Of a stretch of DNA of 25,152 nt, positions 10,873 through 20,563 are shown in pieces. This DNA comes from Phaeoceros laevis. Taxonomy: Eukaryota; Anthocerotophyta; Anthocerotopsida; Notothyladales. A program made the translations under genes and the position numbers. Numbering within the stretch: position 1 is the first letter of the stretch; the number at the start of each line of letters is the position of its first letter. The notes beneath the pieces are model-generated. The model saw only the letters and a program-made list of their open reading frames with translations, was not told the origin of the DNA and ran no database searches. The stretch covers positions 1 through 25,152 of the forward strand of contig JBNGIQ010008253.1 of NCBI GenBank assembly GCA_049999765.1, in the 5' to 3' direction.

Positions 10873-11363
10873 TGCCCTTGCGGCTGCACTCAAGGTCTCA
10901 AACAAATAAGATGCCTACCTCCTCCTAGTCCTGAGAGAAGGCCTTCACATGCGCTACACAACTCCGCAAATGTCACAAGAAGGAAACATTTCCACACCAC
11001 GGCAGACACAACTAAAATTCTGAACACGACCTGCTTCCGAAACAGAACAACAAGAGGGGTTACACATTCTTGCCTGCAGCTGGAAATTTGCGGTAGATAA
11101 GCTATACACTACACCAGTCGATGCCGGGGCATCCAATCCAACATGCGGAGTGAATGTGCAATTACCTCAGCGCATTCCGCGGCCAGCCGGGCTGCTGGAG
11201 CTCTCGGAGGTGCGCCAATTGTAGGGCGCTAACACGCGGCGGGCGCAGGGGCGTCCTCGTCAGACGTGTCACTGTCTGCGCTCTTTACTGGTGCAGCTGT
11301 CCAACGTAAAGAGTAAGGTTACCTTTCGCCCGGGGGCAAACGCCCTCCTACTAGGGGGCTCCC
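10873..11363. other. F-box promoter / PPR 3' flank
   Basis: This region lies between two minus-strand genes. No coding similarity was found. The part from about 11150 to 11270 is GC-rich compared with its surroundings. A short inverted repeat (CTCTTTAC at 11281-11288, GTAAAGAG at 11306-11313) is near the PPR stop, and its significance is unknown. Confidence 0.4.
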
Positions 11364-14327
11364 TTACTTGTTAAGCAGGGCATATGCAATTGCGACCTGC
11401 TCACTGTACCCAAAACACTCGTCATCAGCTGCATCTGGCAGCACAGAATCAAGGTGGGCTGCGTATCCTTCTTTACTCATTTTTACCACAAGATCTCCCA
11501 GCTTAGAATATATGTGTTGGCTATGAGGATGGCCATGATCCCCCGACACAAAGCCATGCTCATTTCCACTCACATCCGTCCACCTAGTTTGACCAGGTTG
11601 TTTCCATGCTTGTGATTTCACTCTCATTGCCTGCATCTGCTTTGCCTCCTCTGCCATGTGAGCAGCCGCGTAGATGTTTGACATCAAAACATAAGCTGCA
11701 GAGTTATCCTCATTCAATCTCACAGCACATTCAAATGCTTGCCTTCCGAACTTTACATCACCCCACTTTCGGCAAGCAGCCATGACACACTCCCACAGTG
11801 CACTGTCAGGTTGTACTGGCATCGCCTTTACTATCTCCATCGCTTTTTCCAATTGCCCTGCACGGCCAAGTAGATCAACCATGCAGGTGAAGTGCTTAAT
11901 CGTTGGAGCGATGCCATGTTCCCTGCTCATAGCCTCGAAACACCTCGGGCCCTTGTCCACCAGACCCGCATGACTGCACACCGTTAGAAGACCAAGAAAC
12001 GTAATGCCGTCTGGCTGCACACCCTCCTGCTTCATCCTACTGAACAACTCAAAGACAAGTTCACTTTCTCCTTGATGGGCATACCCTGCAATTAATGCAT
12101 TCCATGCTGCAATTTCTCTTGAGGCAGTTGCATCAAACACCTGCTGAGCATCTGTCATACTCCCACATTTACCATACATGTTGATCAGACTAGCCGTCAT
12201 GAAGCAGTCAGCAGTTTGCAGAGAGCCATTGACGATTTGGGCGTGGATCTCCCTCCCCCTCTCCAGTCCTTGCACAGTGCCACAAGCGCTCAGTGCACCA
12301 ACATAAGTTCGTGCATTGGGTACGACACCTTCATGTTGCATCTGGCTGTATACTTGCAGAGCCTCTTCACCCATCTCCATCTGGACATATCCCAAGATCA
12401 TGGCATTCCAAGAAACCACATCACGACGGGGTATGGTTTCAAAAACACATCTTGCAACCGCTAGGCTCCCACAATTTGCGTACACATTAACTAGCATGGT
12501 CCCTACAAACACATCAGACTCCAAGTTCTGCCTCACAATGGCTGTGTGGATGGACCTGACAGTCTCCAGGCATTTCTCTTGAACAAGAGTGCCTTCACAT
12601 TTTGCACGTGATTCTACCAAGGCACTGCACGCCTTGAGGACACCAACATATGTGCGGCCATCAGGCACCAAACCTTCCTGTTGCATTCGCTCATACAATT
12701 GCAAAGCTTCGTCGCCCTTTTCCATCTGGGCGTAGCCCAAGATCATGGCATTCCAGGAAGCTATACTGCGATGAAGCATACTCTCAAACACAACCCTAGC
12801 ATCCTGCAAGCTCCCACATTTTGAATATGCATCAACCAGCATGGTCCCGACGTATACAACCTTCTCAAACTTCCCCTTCATGATATCCATGTGAATGGCT
12901 CTGATGGATTTCAGACACCTTTCTTTCACAGATGTGCTACAACTTCCATTGCTCTCTCCCGATTCTGCTGCCAGGCTACTACAAGCCTTGAGTGCGGCAA
13001 CATATGTCCAGCTGTCGCATACCACACCTTCCATTTGCATGAGAGAGTACAGGTGCAAAGCCTCTTCCCCTTTGTCCATTTGGGCATACCCTAGAATTAT
13101 CGCAGTCCAAGAAACCACATCACGATGTGACATCTTCTCAAAGACACACCTAGCCTCCTCAAGCCTACCACATTTTGCATACACATCCACCAGCATTGTC
13201 TGCACAAACAAATCTGTCTCCAACTGCACTTTCACAACATCTGCATGGATGGCTCGGACAGCCTCCAGACACATGTCTTTGACAGCCCTGCCATCTCCAA
13301 AGTCTGCCAAGCTACTACAAGCCTTGAGTGCACTAATATATGTCCGCCCATTGGGTACCACACCTTCCTGGTGCATTCTGCTGTACAGTTCTAAAGCCTC
13401 TGCCCCCTGGTCCACCTGAGCGTATCCCAAGATCATGGCATTCCAACAAACCACGTCACGACCCGCGATCTTCTCAAACACACGCCTAGCATCCTCCAGC
13501 CTCCTACATTTGACATATGCATCCACCAGCATGGTGCCGACAAACAAATTTGGCTCAGACTTCTGATTCAACACATCTCTATGAATGCGTGTTACTGTCT
13601 CTAGACATTTTTCCTTCACGGCTCTGATATCACCTCCGTTCCTGTCTCCTGATTCTGCAATGGTGCTGCAGGCCTTCAGTGCACTAACATATGTACGGTC
13701 ATGGGGTGTCACACCGTCTTGCTGCATTCGGGTGTAGAGTCTCAGTGCCTCCTCATTCTTGTCCATTTGGACGTACCCCAGGATCATGGTATTCCAAGAA
13801 AACACATCACGACAAGACATCTTCTCAAAGGCCTGACTTGCATCCTCCAGGCTCTTACACTTGACATACATGTCCACCAGCATGGTGGCCACATACATAT
13901 CTGATTGCAAGCCACTTCTTACCACCTGTGCATGAATGCTTTTAGCACTTTCTAGGTTCTGCAATCTGGCGCAGGCCTTGATGAGAGTGACAACACTGCG
14001 TGGGCTTGGTTCTACACCATCCTTCAGCATTTCCTCATACATTCTGAGTGCCTGTCTATCTTGCCCACACTTGGTACGTTGTACAATAAGCGCTGTCCAA
14101 AAATGCTCGTCTCGTTGTAATGGTTTCGCATAAAGGTCCCCAGTTCCAAGTTTGCTTTTACCAGCCGGAGTGCATAATAGTATCGTCCTTGTGAGGGGTT
14201 TTGCCACCCAATGTGACGCATTGCAGTGCTCTATCCGAAGTAATGTCGAGGAACTTGTGCCGAGGAACTGGGAATTCCGGAAGCAGGTGGTTCCAAGACC
14301 ACCATCCATACTGCGGCCCCATGACAT
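11364..14327 (-). CDS. PLS-class PPR protein with E/E+ tail and truncated DYW domain
   Basis: A single exon encodes 987 residues. The ATG at 14327 is the first in frame; a preceding TTG and the upstream frame offer no better start. Residues 1-60 are rich in Ser, Thr and Arg with few acids, fitting a mitochondrial or plastid transit peptide. About seven PPR blocks of 100-118 residues follow (residues 95-890), with landmarks TYVxALKAC, IHAxIV, FVGTMLVDxYxKCGxLxxA and RDVVSWNAMILGYxQM. Four consecutive blocks (about 203-665) carry an extra segment with VKEKCLExVRxIH. E motifs and the PG box (PGQTRWTDVSGNEHGF, about 911-927) follow. The DYW region stops about 80 residues in; its HSE site reads YSE (Tyr975) and the CxxC and terminal DYW triplet are absent. 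PPR proteins bind organellar RNA; this one probably marks C-to-U editing sites but needs a deaminase in trans. Confidence 0.92.
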   Translation of the reverse strand: MSWGRSMDGGLGTTCFRNSQFLGTSSSTLLRIEHCNASHWVAKPLTRTILLCTPAGKSKLGTGDLYAKPLQRDEHFWTALIVQRTKCGQDRQALRMYEEMLKDGVEPSPRSVVTLIKACARLQNLESAKSIHAQVVRSGLQSDMYVATMLVDMYVKCKSLEDASQAFEKMSCRDVFSWNTMILGYVQMDKNEEALRLYTRMQQDGVTPHDRTYVSALKACSTIAESGDRNGGDIRAVKEKCLETVTRIHRDVLNQKSEPNLFVGTMLVDAYVKCRRLEDARRVFEKIAGRDVVCWNAMILGYAQVDQGAEALELYSRMHQEGVVPNGRTYISALKACSSLADFGDGRAVKDMCLEAVRAIHADVVKVQLETDLFVQTMLVDVYAKCGRLEEARCVFEKMSHRDVVSWTAIILGYAQMDKGEEALHLYSLMQMEGVVCDSWTYVAALKACSSLAAESGESNGSCSTSVKERCLKSIRAIHMDIMKGKFEKVVYVGTMLVDAYSKCGSLQDARVVFESMLHRSIASWNAMILGYAQMEKGDEALQLYERMQQEGLVPDGRTYVGVLKACSALVESRAKCEGTLVQEKCLETVRSIHTAIVRQNLESDVFVGTMLVNVYANCGSLAVARCVFETIPRRDVVSWNAMILGYVQMEMGEEALQVYSQMQHEGVVPNARTYVGALSACGTVQGLERGREIHAQIVNGSLQTADCFMTASLINMYGKCGSMTDAQQVFDATASREIAAWNALIAGYAHQGESELVFELFSRMKQEGVQPDGITFLGLLTVCSHAGLVDKGPRCFEAMSREHGIAPTIKHFTCMVDLLGRAGQLEKAMEIVKAMPVQPDSALWECVMAACRKWGDVKFGRQAFECAVRLNEDNSAAYVLMSNIYAAAHMAEEAKQMQAMRVKSQAWKQPGQTRWTDVSGNEHGFVSGDHGHPHSQHIYSKLGDLVVKMSKEGYAAHLDSVLPDAADDECFGYSEQVAIAYALLNK

Positions 14328-14486
14328 CAACGCAGCACAAATATGAACCAGAATCTTGAGAATAAATTGATGAAAGTAAGGAATTGAACCACAACTTTAG
14401 CTGCTTTTCTGTTGTCCCACCTCGGAACCGATTGGATCTTGAGTTGGCGCAAGGAATCCAGTGGCTCTGGCCGTGCTGTGGACTCG

Positions 14487-14965
14487 GCAGTGTTTCTTCT
14501 GACTGGAGAGATTTCATCATTGGAGCTGGGGGAGGACTGCTACCCTTGCACCATCTTGAAGGATGGGGAGAAGCGGGGTGTGGCTGTCCTCATCAGCATG
14601 GAGAAGTACAGCACACCACCTGGTGACAGACAGGTCGGAAGCGTAGACCGAGGGAGCTTGAACGGACTAGCAGACAGTATTGGCCTCGATGTCAATGTCC
14701 TCGTAGACACCAAGGCTAAGGACCTTCAGAAGGAGCTCAAACAGAGAGCTGAAACCAGTATATATGCGGAGGATGATTGTTTCGTATGTTTTGTGAATGC
14801 ACATGGGAACACCATCCAGGACGGGGCCCATTACATTACGATAAGGACGGAGATATGATCCTTCTGGATGATATTACGAGACCCTTCAGGACATGTGAGC
14901 ATTTGCGAGGCTAGCCCAAGGTATTTTTCGTGAACTCATGGCGGGGCACGAACAAAGTAGGTGAC
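14487..14965 (+). pseudogene. Degenerate caspase-like copy, catalytic Cys lost
   Basis: The frame reads GEKRGVAVLISME, VDRGSLNGLADSIGLDVNVLVD, EDDCFVCFVNAHGN and DGAHY. These align block by block with the caspase exon at 15762-16609 (RRGVAVILSIE, VDRGRLDYF, KDDGFLCCINAHGG, DGNHY). The catalytic His survives (codon 14802-14804). The frame breaks at TGA 14856-14858 and resumes one base off with LLDDITRPF. It then meets TAG at 14912-14914 and reads PKVFFVNSWRGT, where the intact gene has PKVFLINACRGT, so the catalytic Cys is replaced by Trp (14939-14941). No convincing p10 half follows. It lies inverted with respect to the intact gene, whose 3' end is about 800 bases away. No LRR or GTPase sequence was seen with it. 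Confidence 0.82.
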
Positions 14966-15121
14966 ATCCCTAGACCACGCACTGTTGGCCAGCCAGCCTG
15001 TCAGGCATGGAACGTTCTTATGCATCATCTGAAAATTGGATGTTTTACTTGTGAACAAGATGTGATTGACAAGGTGCTGGCATGTCCACCAAAACGAGGG
15101 TGGTGGCCATTACTGCCCTAA

Positions 15122-15761
15122 ATGAATCAATCCCTGTCTTTGAATGCACTTAGTATAGGGTTGTCTAGCTCAAAACAACATATGAGTAACCTAGTTATTT
15201 CAATCTGATGAGGCATAACAGCAAGCCACACAAGATCCTTGAATTTTGAAAGCAAAAGGAATAAAACATACCCTAAACCCTAAACCAAGTGCTGCCAGTG
15301 AGGATGGATGGTGGTCACAAAACGTATAACATCATTTGGAAGCATCCGAAACACTTTTGCCCTCTTGATCACCTTCCACTATCTCGGCACGCCTAGAGAT
15401 AGGTTGGGCTCTCAGTCAGTGCATCTGGATCCCCTTGATAGCTTTGAACCCCCGACCAAACAGCATGGTGCCTAGACAAGGTCCTCAGACTTTCTGCTTT
15501 CCTCCAACATGTTACATCTTCATGTATTCAACTGGAACCTAAGACGGCCTGTGCCAGTCACCCCACCACGGGATTTTGGAGGCAAACTGGGATCAGTTGA
15601 AAACCTGGGTAGTGTACGATAGGAACCTCATGGAGACTAAGAAGCTGTAGTCTGATTAAAGATCAAGGGACAGCTTACAAACAGCATCAGAGTTGAACAG
15701 TTGCACAAACTTGAGAGTACAGCTTACGCTAGGCCAGGCCTCAACCTTCTCAACAATGATT
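15122..15761. other. Intergenic, 3' flank of the ROCO-caspase gene
   Basis: This lies between the caspase-like relic and the stop codon of the ROCO-caspase gene. No protein similarity was recognised on either strand. It contains a two-unit telomere-type repeat at 15271-15286 and presumably the 3' untranslated region of the ROCO-caspase gene. Confidence 0.4.
15271..15286. repeat. Short interstitial telomere-type repeat (telo-box)
   Basis: CCCTAAACCCTAAACC is two units of the plant telomere repeat CCCTAAA. Isolated copies occur as telo-box promoter elements or as repair scars. With only two units and no gene start nearby, no role can be assigned. Confidence 0.6.
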
Positions 15762-18700
15762 TTACATGGCTGGCCTGTGCCAGTACAGCTTTTTCGTGAA
15801 CGTCTGCTGCATGACAGGGCACTGGCGAACAAGCGTCCCTGATTCGCCATGCTGTCGCCCTTCCATTTCCGTAACCATGCCAACCACACTTGTCATAATA
15901 CTCTGCACATCTGCAGTCGAGGGGGCTCGGGTGAATACATCAGCCAAGGCTTCTACAAAGAACGAACCTCTCACTGGATCTCGTATAGACCGATCTCCAT
16001 GACTGGTAGAGAACACTACCATACAGTCACTCACGGCATGCAGAAACTCGGGCACTCTATCCCCCTGTTTAGTGACATAAAAACGGTCTTCGTCTCCTTC
16101 CTCCTCCTCTTCAATGCCGGGAGTTCTAGTCCCCGTGCCTCGACAAGCATTGATCAGAAATACCTTGGGTTTGTTAGCTAGGTATCTGCTTCTTGTGAAT
16201 GGCTCCAGGATATCTTTCAAAACGAAAAACTTTTCTTTTTTGTCTCCACCTAGCTGAGCATAATGATTCCCATCCCGCGTAATTCCTCCATGCGCATTGA
16301 TGCAACACAGAAAGCCATCATCCTTAAGAAGACAAGAGTCTTGAGCAATCTCTCGGAATTGATTGCGAAGTGCATAAGCATCACCCGAGTCCACAAAATA
16401 CACTGGTTCAAATGCCATTTGTCTGGTAAAATAGTCAAGCCGTCCTCTGTCTACTTGTGCTCCAGGCCTGCCTCCTTCAATGCTCAAGATGACTGCAACA
16501 CCTCTTCGCCTACCTGATTCCACACTGGTGTTGGCATAGGACGGACCAAAACCCTGTGGCATGTGTACCCTAGCGCTTGACGAGTCGCCAGTAGTGGCGG
16601 GATTCAATTCTGCAAGGCAACAGTCGACCTGTTGTGTGAAAATGCTCTAGCTGAAAACAGCAATGCATAGCACCTAGTCGGTTGCTGTGTAGGATGTAGG
16701 AGCTGATTGGAAATTGCAGACCACTGGCCACCACTTCAAATGTTACCACGTCAAAACAAGCTTGATACACACAAAAAATAGAAAACCTGGTATGCTACCG
16801 CTTCGAGGCCCAGAAGGAGACCTCGTCACACGTCATACTGTAAGCTTGCAAGGATTTGGATTCATGATCCACAAGCTGTAGAGTTGAGGGGAGGTTCGTA
16901 GAGATACCTGAAGTGGCTCCGGGAATGTCATGCATATCACCAACGATGATAATGTCGTTGTCCAGACGAGCTGCATACTCAGTCTTGTGCCCCAAAGTAT
17001 CGGGCTTGTCTTTATGCTCATTCATAATGGGCTGCCAATGAAGTATGTGCAAGAACTTATTAGGTTCTTGCAATATCTTCGCCTTCACCTCTGCAAGCAA
17101 CTTGGCGCCATGTTTTCGATACTTGCATAAAGTCAAGCGTTCTACACAGTCCTTCCTAATCACACCTTCCACTAGTGAAACTCCTTTGCAACCTCTCTGT
17201 GAGGCACAGAAACGTCGAATCTGTGTGATGAAAGTCTTCTGTAAAAAATCAAGTGTTTCCAAGTGATTTGTAATAGACCTGGCCATAATGTCCACGAAAT
17301 ATCCCACATGTCCGCTGTACTCGAGTAAAATATCATGCCCAGCAACGGAGATGTGAAACAGATTTGTGTCAACCAAGTCCTTGCCATAGTGCTCCTCCAA
17401 GTTGATCCAGTTGTTTTCCGCACAATACTCTAAAAGTTCAACCTACACAATAGCAACAATGTAAGTACACATACCTGTAAAAATGACTCTTACACAGAAC
17501 ACGTCAAATTGCAAATGTATGCGAATCCTGGCCCTGGAATAAGCTGGGTGAAACATGGATGCATGTCTTACTTGGAGCCTAGGGAAAAATCCGGGAGTCA
17601 GGTATGTGCAATCAGTATCTGCGCATTGCAAACGTCGCCCGACAAAAGTGCACCGGAGATCCCTTTGTCCAGCTGGCCATTCCATTTGGCGATCTCCATT
17701 TGCCGCCATGTTGTTTGTATCTTCAAAGAGGAAGGGAATGTAGAATATTCTATAAGTAACTCCTCCATCAGTCCGTTTTCCTTTCAAGAAGCACAGATCC
17801 AAGCGGAGCATTAGATCAATAAGATCTTGCAACATGATTTTGGTTGTATCCAAGCCCATATGAGCCATGGATTGGTTCAAAAGATCCTGCAGAGCTAGCT
17901 CATCTACTATACCATTTTTTGGACGGAACTTGGGCACACTACTGGGTTCCAATGCAGCGATAAAGTTCAGGTTCACCAAGTAGCCAAGAACACCGTGTCC
18001 AAACCAATGAGGGTTAACAACTATGAAGTCAAGACCATCAAAGTACATGATATCGCCTGTGTCATGTAAGTATGCAGCCACCACCTTCCAACCTCTCTCC
18101 CCAAGCTTGTCAAAGACATCAGCGTTCAAACCATCTCTGCATGCTCTTTCATACACCTCACGGAATTCTTTCACAGGTATAATTGGACTACCTCCATTTG
18201 CTGAGGACCACTCTTTTAAAGCAACTCGAGTCTGCTCGCATATGATGGGTACAGGAGTTGCACTCTCTAGCATGTTTCTGAATTTGGCTGTAACACTTCG
18301 GAGTATTGGTTCCACATCACTCCCACGTAGGGCATTGATAAGGAATGATTCCCCATGCACTTCCACAACATCCTTGAACTTGAACTTGAGATCTCGGATA
18401 AGTTGATTCATTTGTGTGCGGTTTACCTTACATTCTTGTCGATCTTGATGTGTGATAACCACGATCACAAAGGGCTTGGTAGGTTGAGAAGACCGGACCT
18501 TAGAGTTGGATGCCATAAACCTCAGCCAATAATCCAACTCGCTAGTGAAACCAGCATGTGTCTTTGGCCCAATCACCCTGTTGTCATGGGAATACCTCAC
18601 AGGGTTGTAAGCAAACATGAAAATAGATGAGTCATTCACACTCGGAAAAACACAATCATGAAGGGCGTAGTATTCTTGATGGCCGGCAAAGTCCCACATA

Positions 18701-20563
18701 TTTACTCTCAGATCCGACTCATCCAAGAGGGTGCAAACCTCGAACCCCCGCGTTCGTGGTTTTTCAGGGTCTTGCTCACCCACATATTCCAGTCTCTCGT
18801 CTGTGCTTGTGCTTGCGCTTGCTGCTGCTTGTTGCAAGGCAATGGCCAGCATAGTGTCACGAAGTGTTGTTTTTCCTGTTTGTTTCAACACAATCAAATT
18901 CAATGGTCATGAATGCTAGCCTAGTTTCAAGAATGGTGCACATATGTATGTAGATCATAGGTTGGACAGAGTGGTTCTTGCCTGCAAAGTCATATCCGCA
19001 CAGAATGAGTCGACATGACTTAGGCCTCATTGTGGGCAAAACCCTGAGAGCCGCTCCATACGCTTTGTTTCTACGAAGCTCCTCCTGCACCGACTCTGCC
19101 TTTGCGTCATGTTGCAGAGGTGTCCCGTAGAGGTCGATTGTCTCGAGGGTGATGTTAGAGTTGAGGAGGTCCAGCATAGCATTGTAGACCTTGCTGTCAT
19201 CCACACGTGAACAATACTGCAGGTTCAGCTCGCGAATGACTCTGTTGTTGACAAATGCTGGCACGATAGCCTCGGCCCATTCCTGTGTAGAGTATGCAGC
19301 ATTAGGCAAGCCGAGGCCGAGCAAGGTCCGATTAGAAGTGATCATGGCGGTCAAGACCTTGACATCTGCGTCGCAGTAGTAGAGTGTGAGGCTCTTGAGA
19401 TTGGGGGCACCACCTCTCGTGAGCAGGTCGAGCGCAGCCTCTGCCCCCACCTTGTCCAGCCGTACCGACAAACGATTGAGAGTAGAATTTTGAGACAGGC
19501 CAGCGACGAGCTTCTGGTCGCACGTGAATGGGGCTTCAATTTGGAGGTCTTGGAGCGCAGCACTGGCAGCAAGCATGTCGCCCAGACTCGCCGCATCCGC
19601 TTCGCTAAGAATAATTGGCTCAGTTGCCGCTTCCCTCTGAATAATTGGCGCAGTGAAGCCTTGATCGAAAGAGTTCAACATCACCTCTCCGAGGCCCAAG
19701 TGCAACACTTCCAGTCTGGTGTTGTTGAGCAGCCCGTCGGCGAGAGCTTTGATGCTGCCCTGCTCTAGGTGTATCCCACAGTTGATACGGAGCGTGGTCA
19801 GCACCGAATTGTGCTGCAGCATGTACCCCAGGATCTTAAACACCCTTCCCATCCCAATCGCCCGGCTGGCAACCGGAATCTTCCAAATGTGACAGTTCTC
19901 GACGACTGTGAGCGACCGCAGGCTGCGGTTAGCCTGCATCGTTCCAAAGAACGATACCAAAGTGCCAGCTGATTCAAACGTATAATGCTTGAACCAGATC
20001 TGCAGCGATAATTCCTCAATTGTGGAATTCGCGCCGACCAAGGAGCCGAGGCTGGCAGCCCAGGTTGGCAGCTCCTCCCCGCCCAGCTCCTCCTTGCTAC
20101 AGTCGACTGTGAGCTTCATTCTCTTCAGAACCGCATTGGAGTTGCGGAAGCTCTCGCAGAGGACGTGAATGCCTATCTTGCCCAAGAAAAAAAAATCGAG
20201 TAACCGATCATGCGACATTTGGAAACCTGCTGGGTAGCTGCCCAGGTTCTCCTCCTGCATCCTGGCATAAATGAGGGGGACGAGAGCCCAGGCCACTCTC
20301 CACGTGCTCTCACGAGAGAGCTCTGGACATTCTGCCGCCACATTCCTGCGTAATCTTTTCATGTCGGATTCGTCGACCAGCAAATCCCTATGTTCATCCC
20401 GGGAATACTGGCGCAAGGTGCCAAGCAGGGAAGGACCTACAGTGGGAGACTCCATCAGGGCCCTGGCCGCCTCAAGTGCCTCACCTACGGAGAGCGCCTT
20501 GGCTGCCTCAAGCGCCTCACCTACGGACAAATCTGTCGCGGTGGAGGATGGTTTTGCACCCAT
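15762..20563 (-). CDS. Predicted LRR-ROC-COR-caspase fusion protein
   Basis: Four minus-strand exons join in phase (20563-18982, 18875-17572, 17442-16908, 16609-15762) into about 1422 residues. ATG 20563 is the first Met after an in-frame stop. Residues 1-45 include a repeated SVGEALEAAKAL. About 100-500 are ribonuclease-inhibitor-like leucine-rich repeats (RSLRSLTV, TRLEVLHLGL, NLKSLTLYYC, RELNLQYC). The ROC GTPase has G1 CGYDFAGKTT (524-531, split by intron 1), G3 WDFAGHQE (588-595) and G4 THQD (669-672). COR (about 735-1105) contains GFFPRLQ and VEGVIRKDCV. The caspase fold (about 1175-1420) has RRGVAVILSIE, His1247 in INAHGG, Cys1296 in INACRGT, an acidic linker (1307-1315) and a p10-like half with RGSFFVEALADVF and TKKLYW. 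ROCO proteins are GTP-controlled switches; plant TORNADO1 is LRR-ROC-COR without a protease. The caspase exon has no ATG before its 16th codon, which supports joining. The alternative is two genes, the second starting at an internal ATG (16562). Transcript data would decide. Confidence 0.8.
16610..16907 (-). other. Predicted intron 3, separating COR from caspase
   Basis: The donor is TCAG|GTATCT at 16908/16907 and the acceptor CCTTGCAG ends at 16610. Joining converts G plus AA into a Glu codon and keeps frame. If retained, the COR frame runs on for 37 codons to a TAG at 16795-16797, giving an 1177-residue protein without the protease. Confidence 0.65.
17443..17571 (-). other. Predicted intron 2, within COR
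   Basis: The donor is CTCCAA|GTAAGA and the acceptor TTGTGTAG|GTTGAA, both phase 0, joining FFPRLQ to VELLEY as expected of a COR domain. A shorter 51-base alternative (17443-17493, donor TGT|GTAAGA) also keeps frame, but would be unusually short and would add a segment unlike COR. Confidence 0.65.
18876..18981 (-). other. Predicted GC-AG intron 1 splitting the GTPase P-loop
   Basis: Exon 1 ends GACTTTGCAG and the intron begins GCAAGA, a non-canonical GC donor with otherwise strong consensus. The acceptor AACAAACAG is followed by GAAAAACAACACTT. Splicing rebuilds DFAGKTTL exactly. No GT donor nearby restores the P-loop in frame. Confidence 0.8.
20469..20528 (-). repeat. 36-bp tandem repeat in the ROCO-caspase N-terminus
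   Basis: Two adjacent copies start at 20469 and 20505, offset 36 bases, and encode the duplicated 12-residue block SVGEALEAAKAL / SVGEALEAARAL. The block is predicted to be helical and precedes the leucine-rich repeats. The reading frame is kept. Confidence 0.85.

Noticed and set aside
11281-11313. Inverted repeat CTCTTTAC / GTAAAGAG as a terminator
   Set aside because: It is only 8 bases per arm with a 17-base loop, and hairpin terminators are not expected for nuclear plant genes.
15289-15655. Possible retroelement fragment
   Set aside because: Both strands were read by eye; no reverse transcriptase, integrase or gag motif and no terminal repeats were found.
15762-16607. Caspase-like region as a stand-alone gene starting at its first codon
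   Set aside because: The first codon of the open stretch (16607) is TTG directly behind a splice acceptor; the first ATG is 15 codons later, and a phase-matched donor exists upstream. It is kept only as an alternative.
17443-17493. 51-base intron in COR
   Set aside because: It keeps frame but is shorter than usual plant introns and would leave a segment unlike COR; the 129-base version joins FFPRLQ to VELLEY cleanly.
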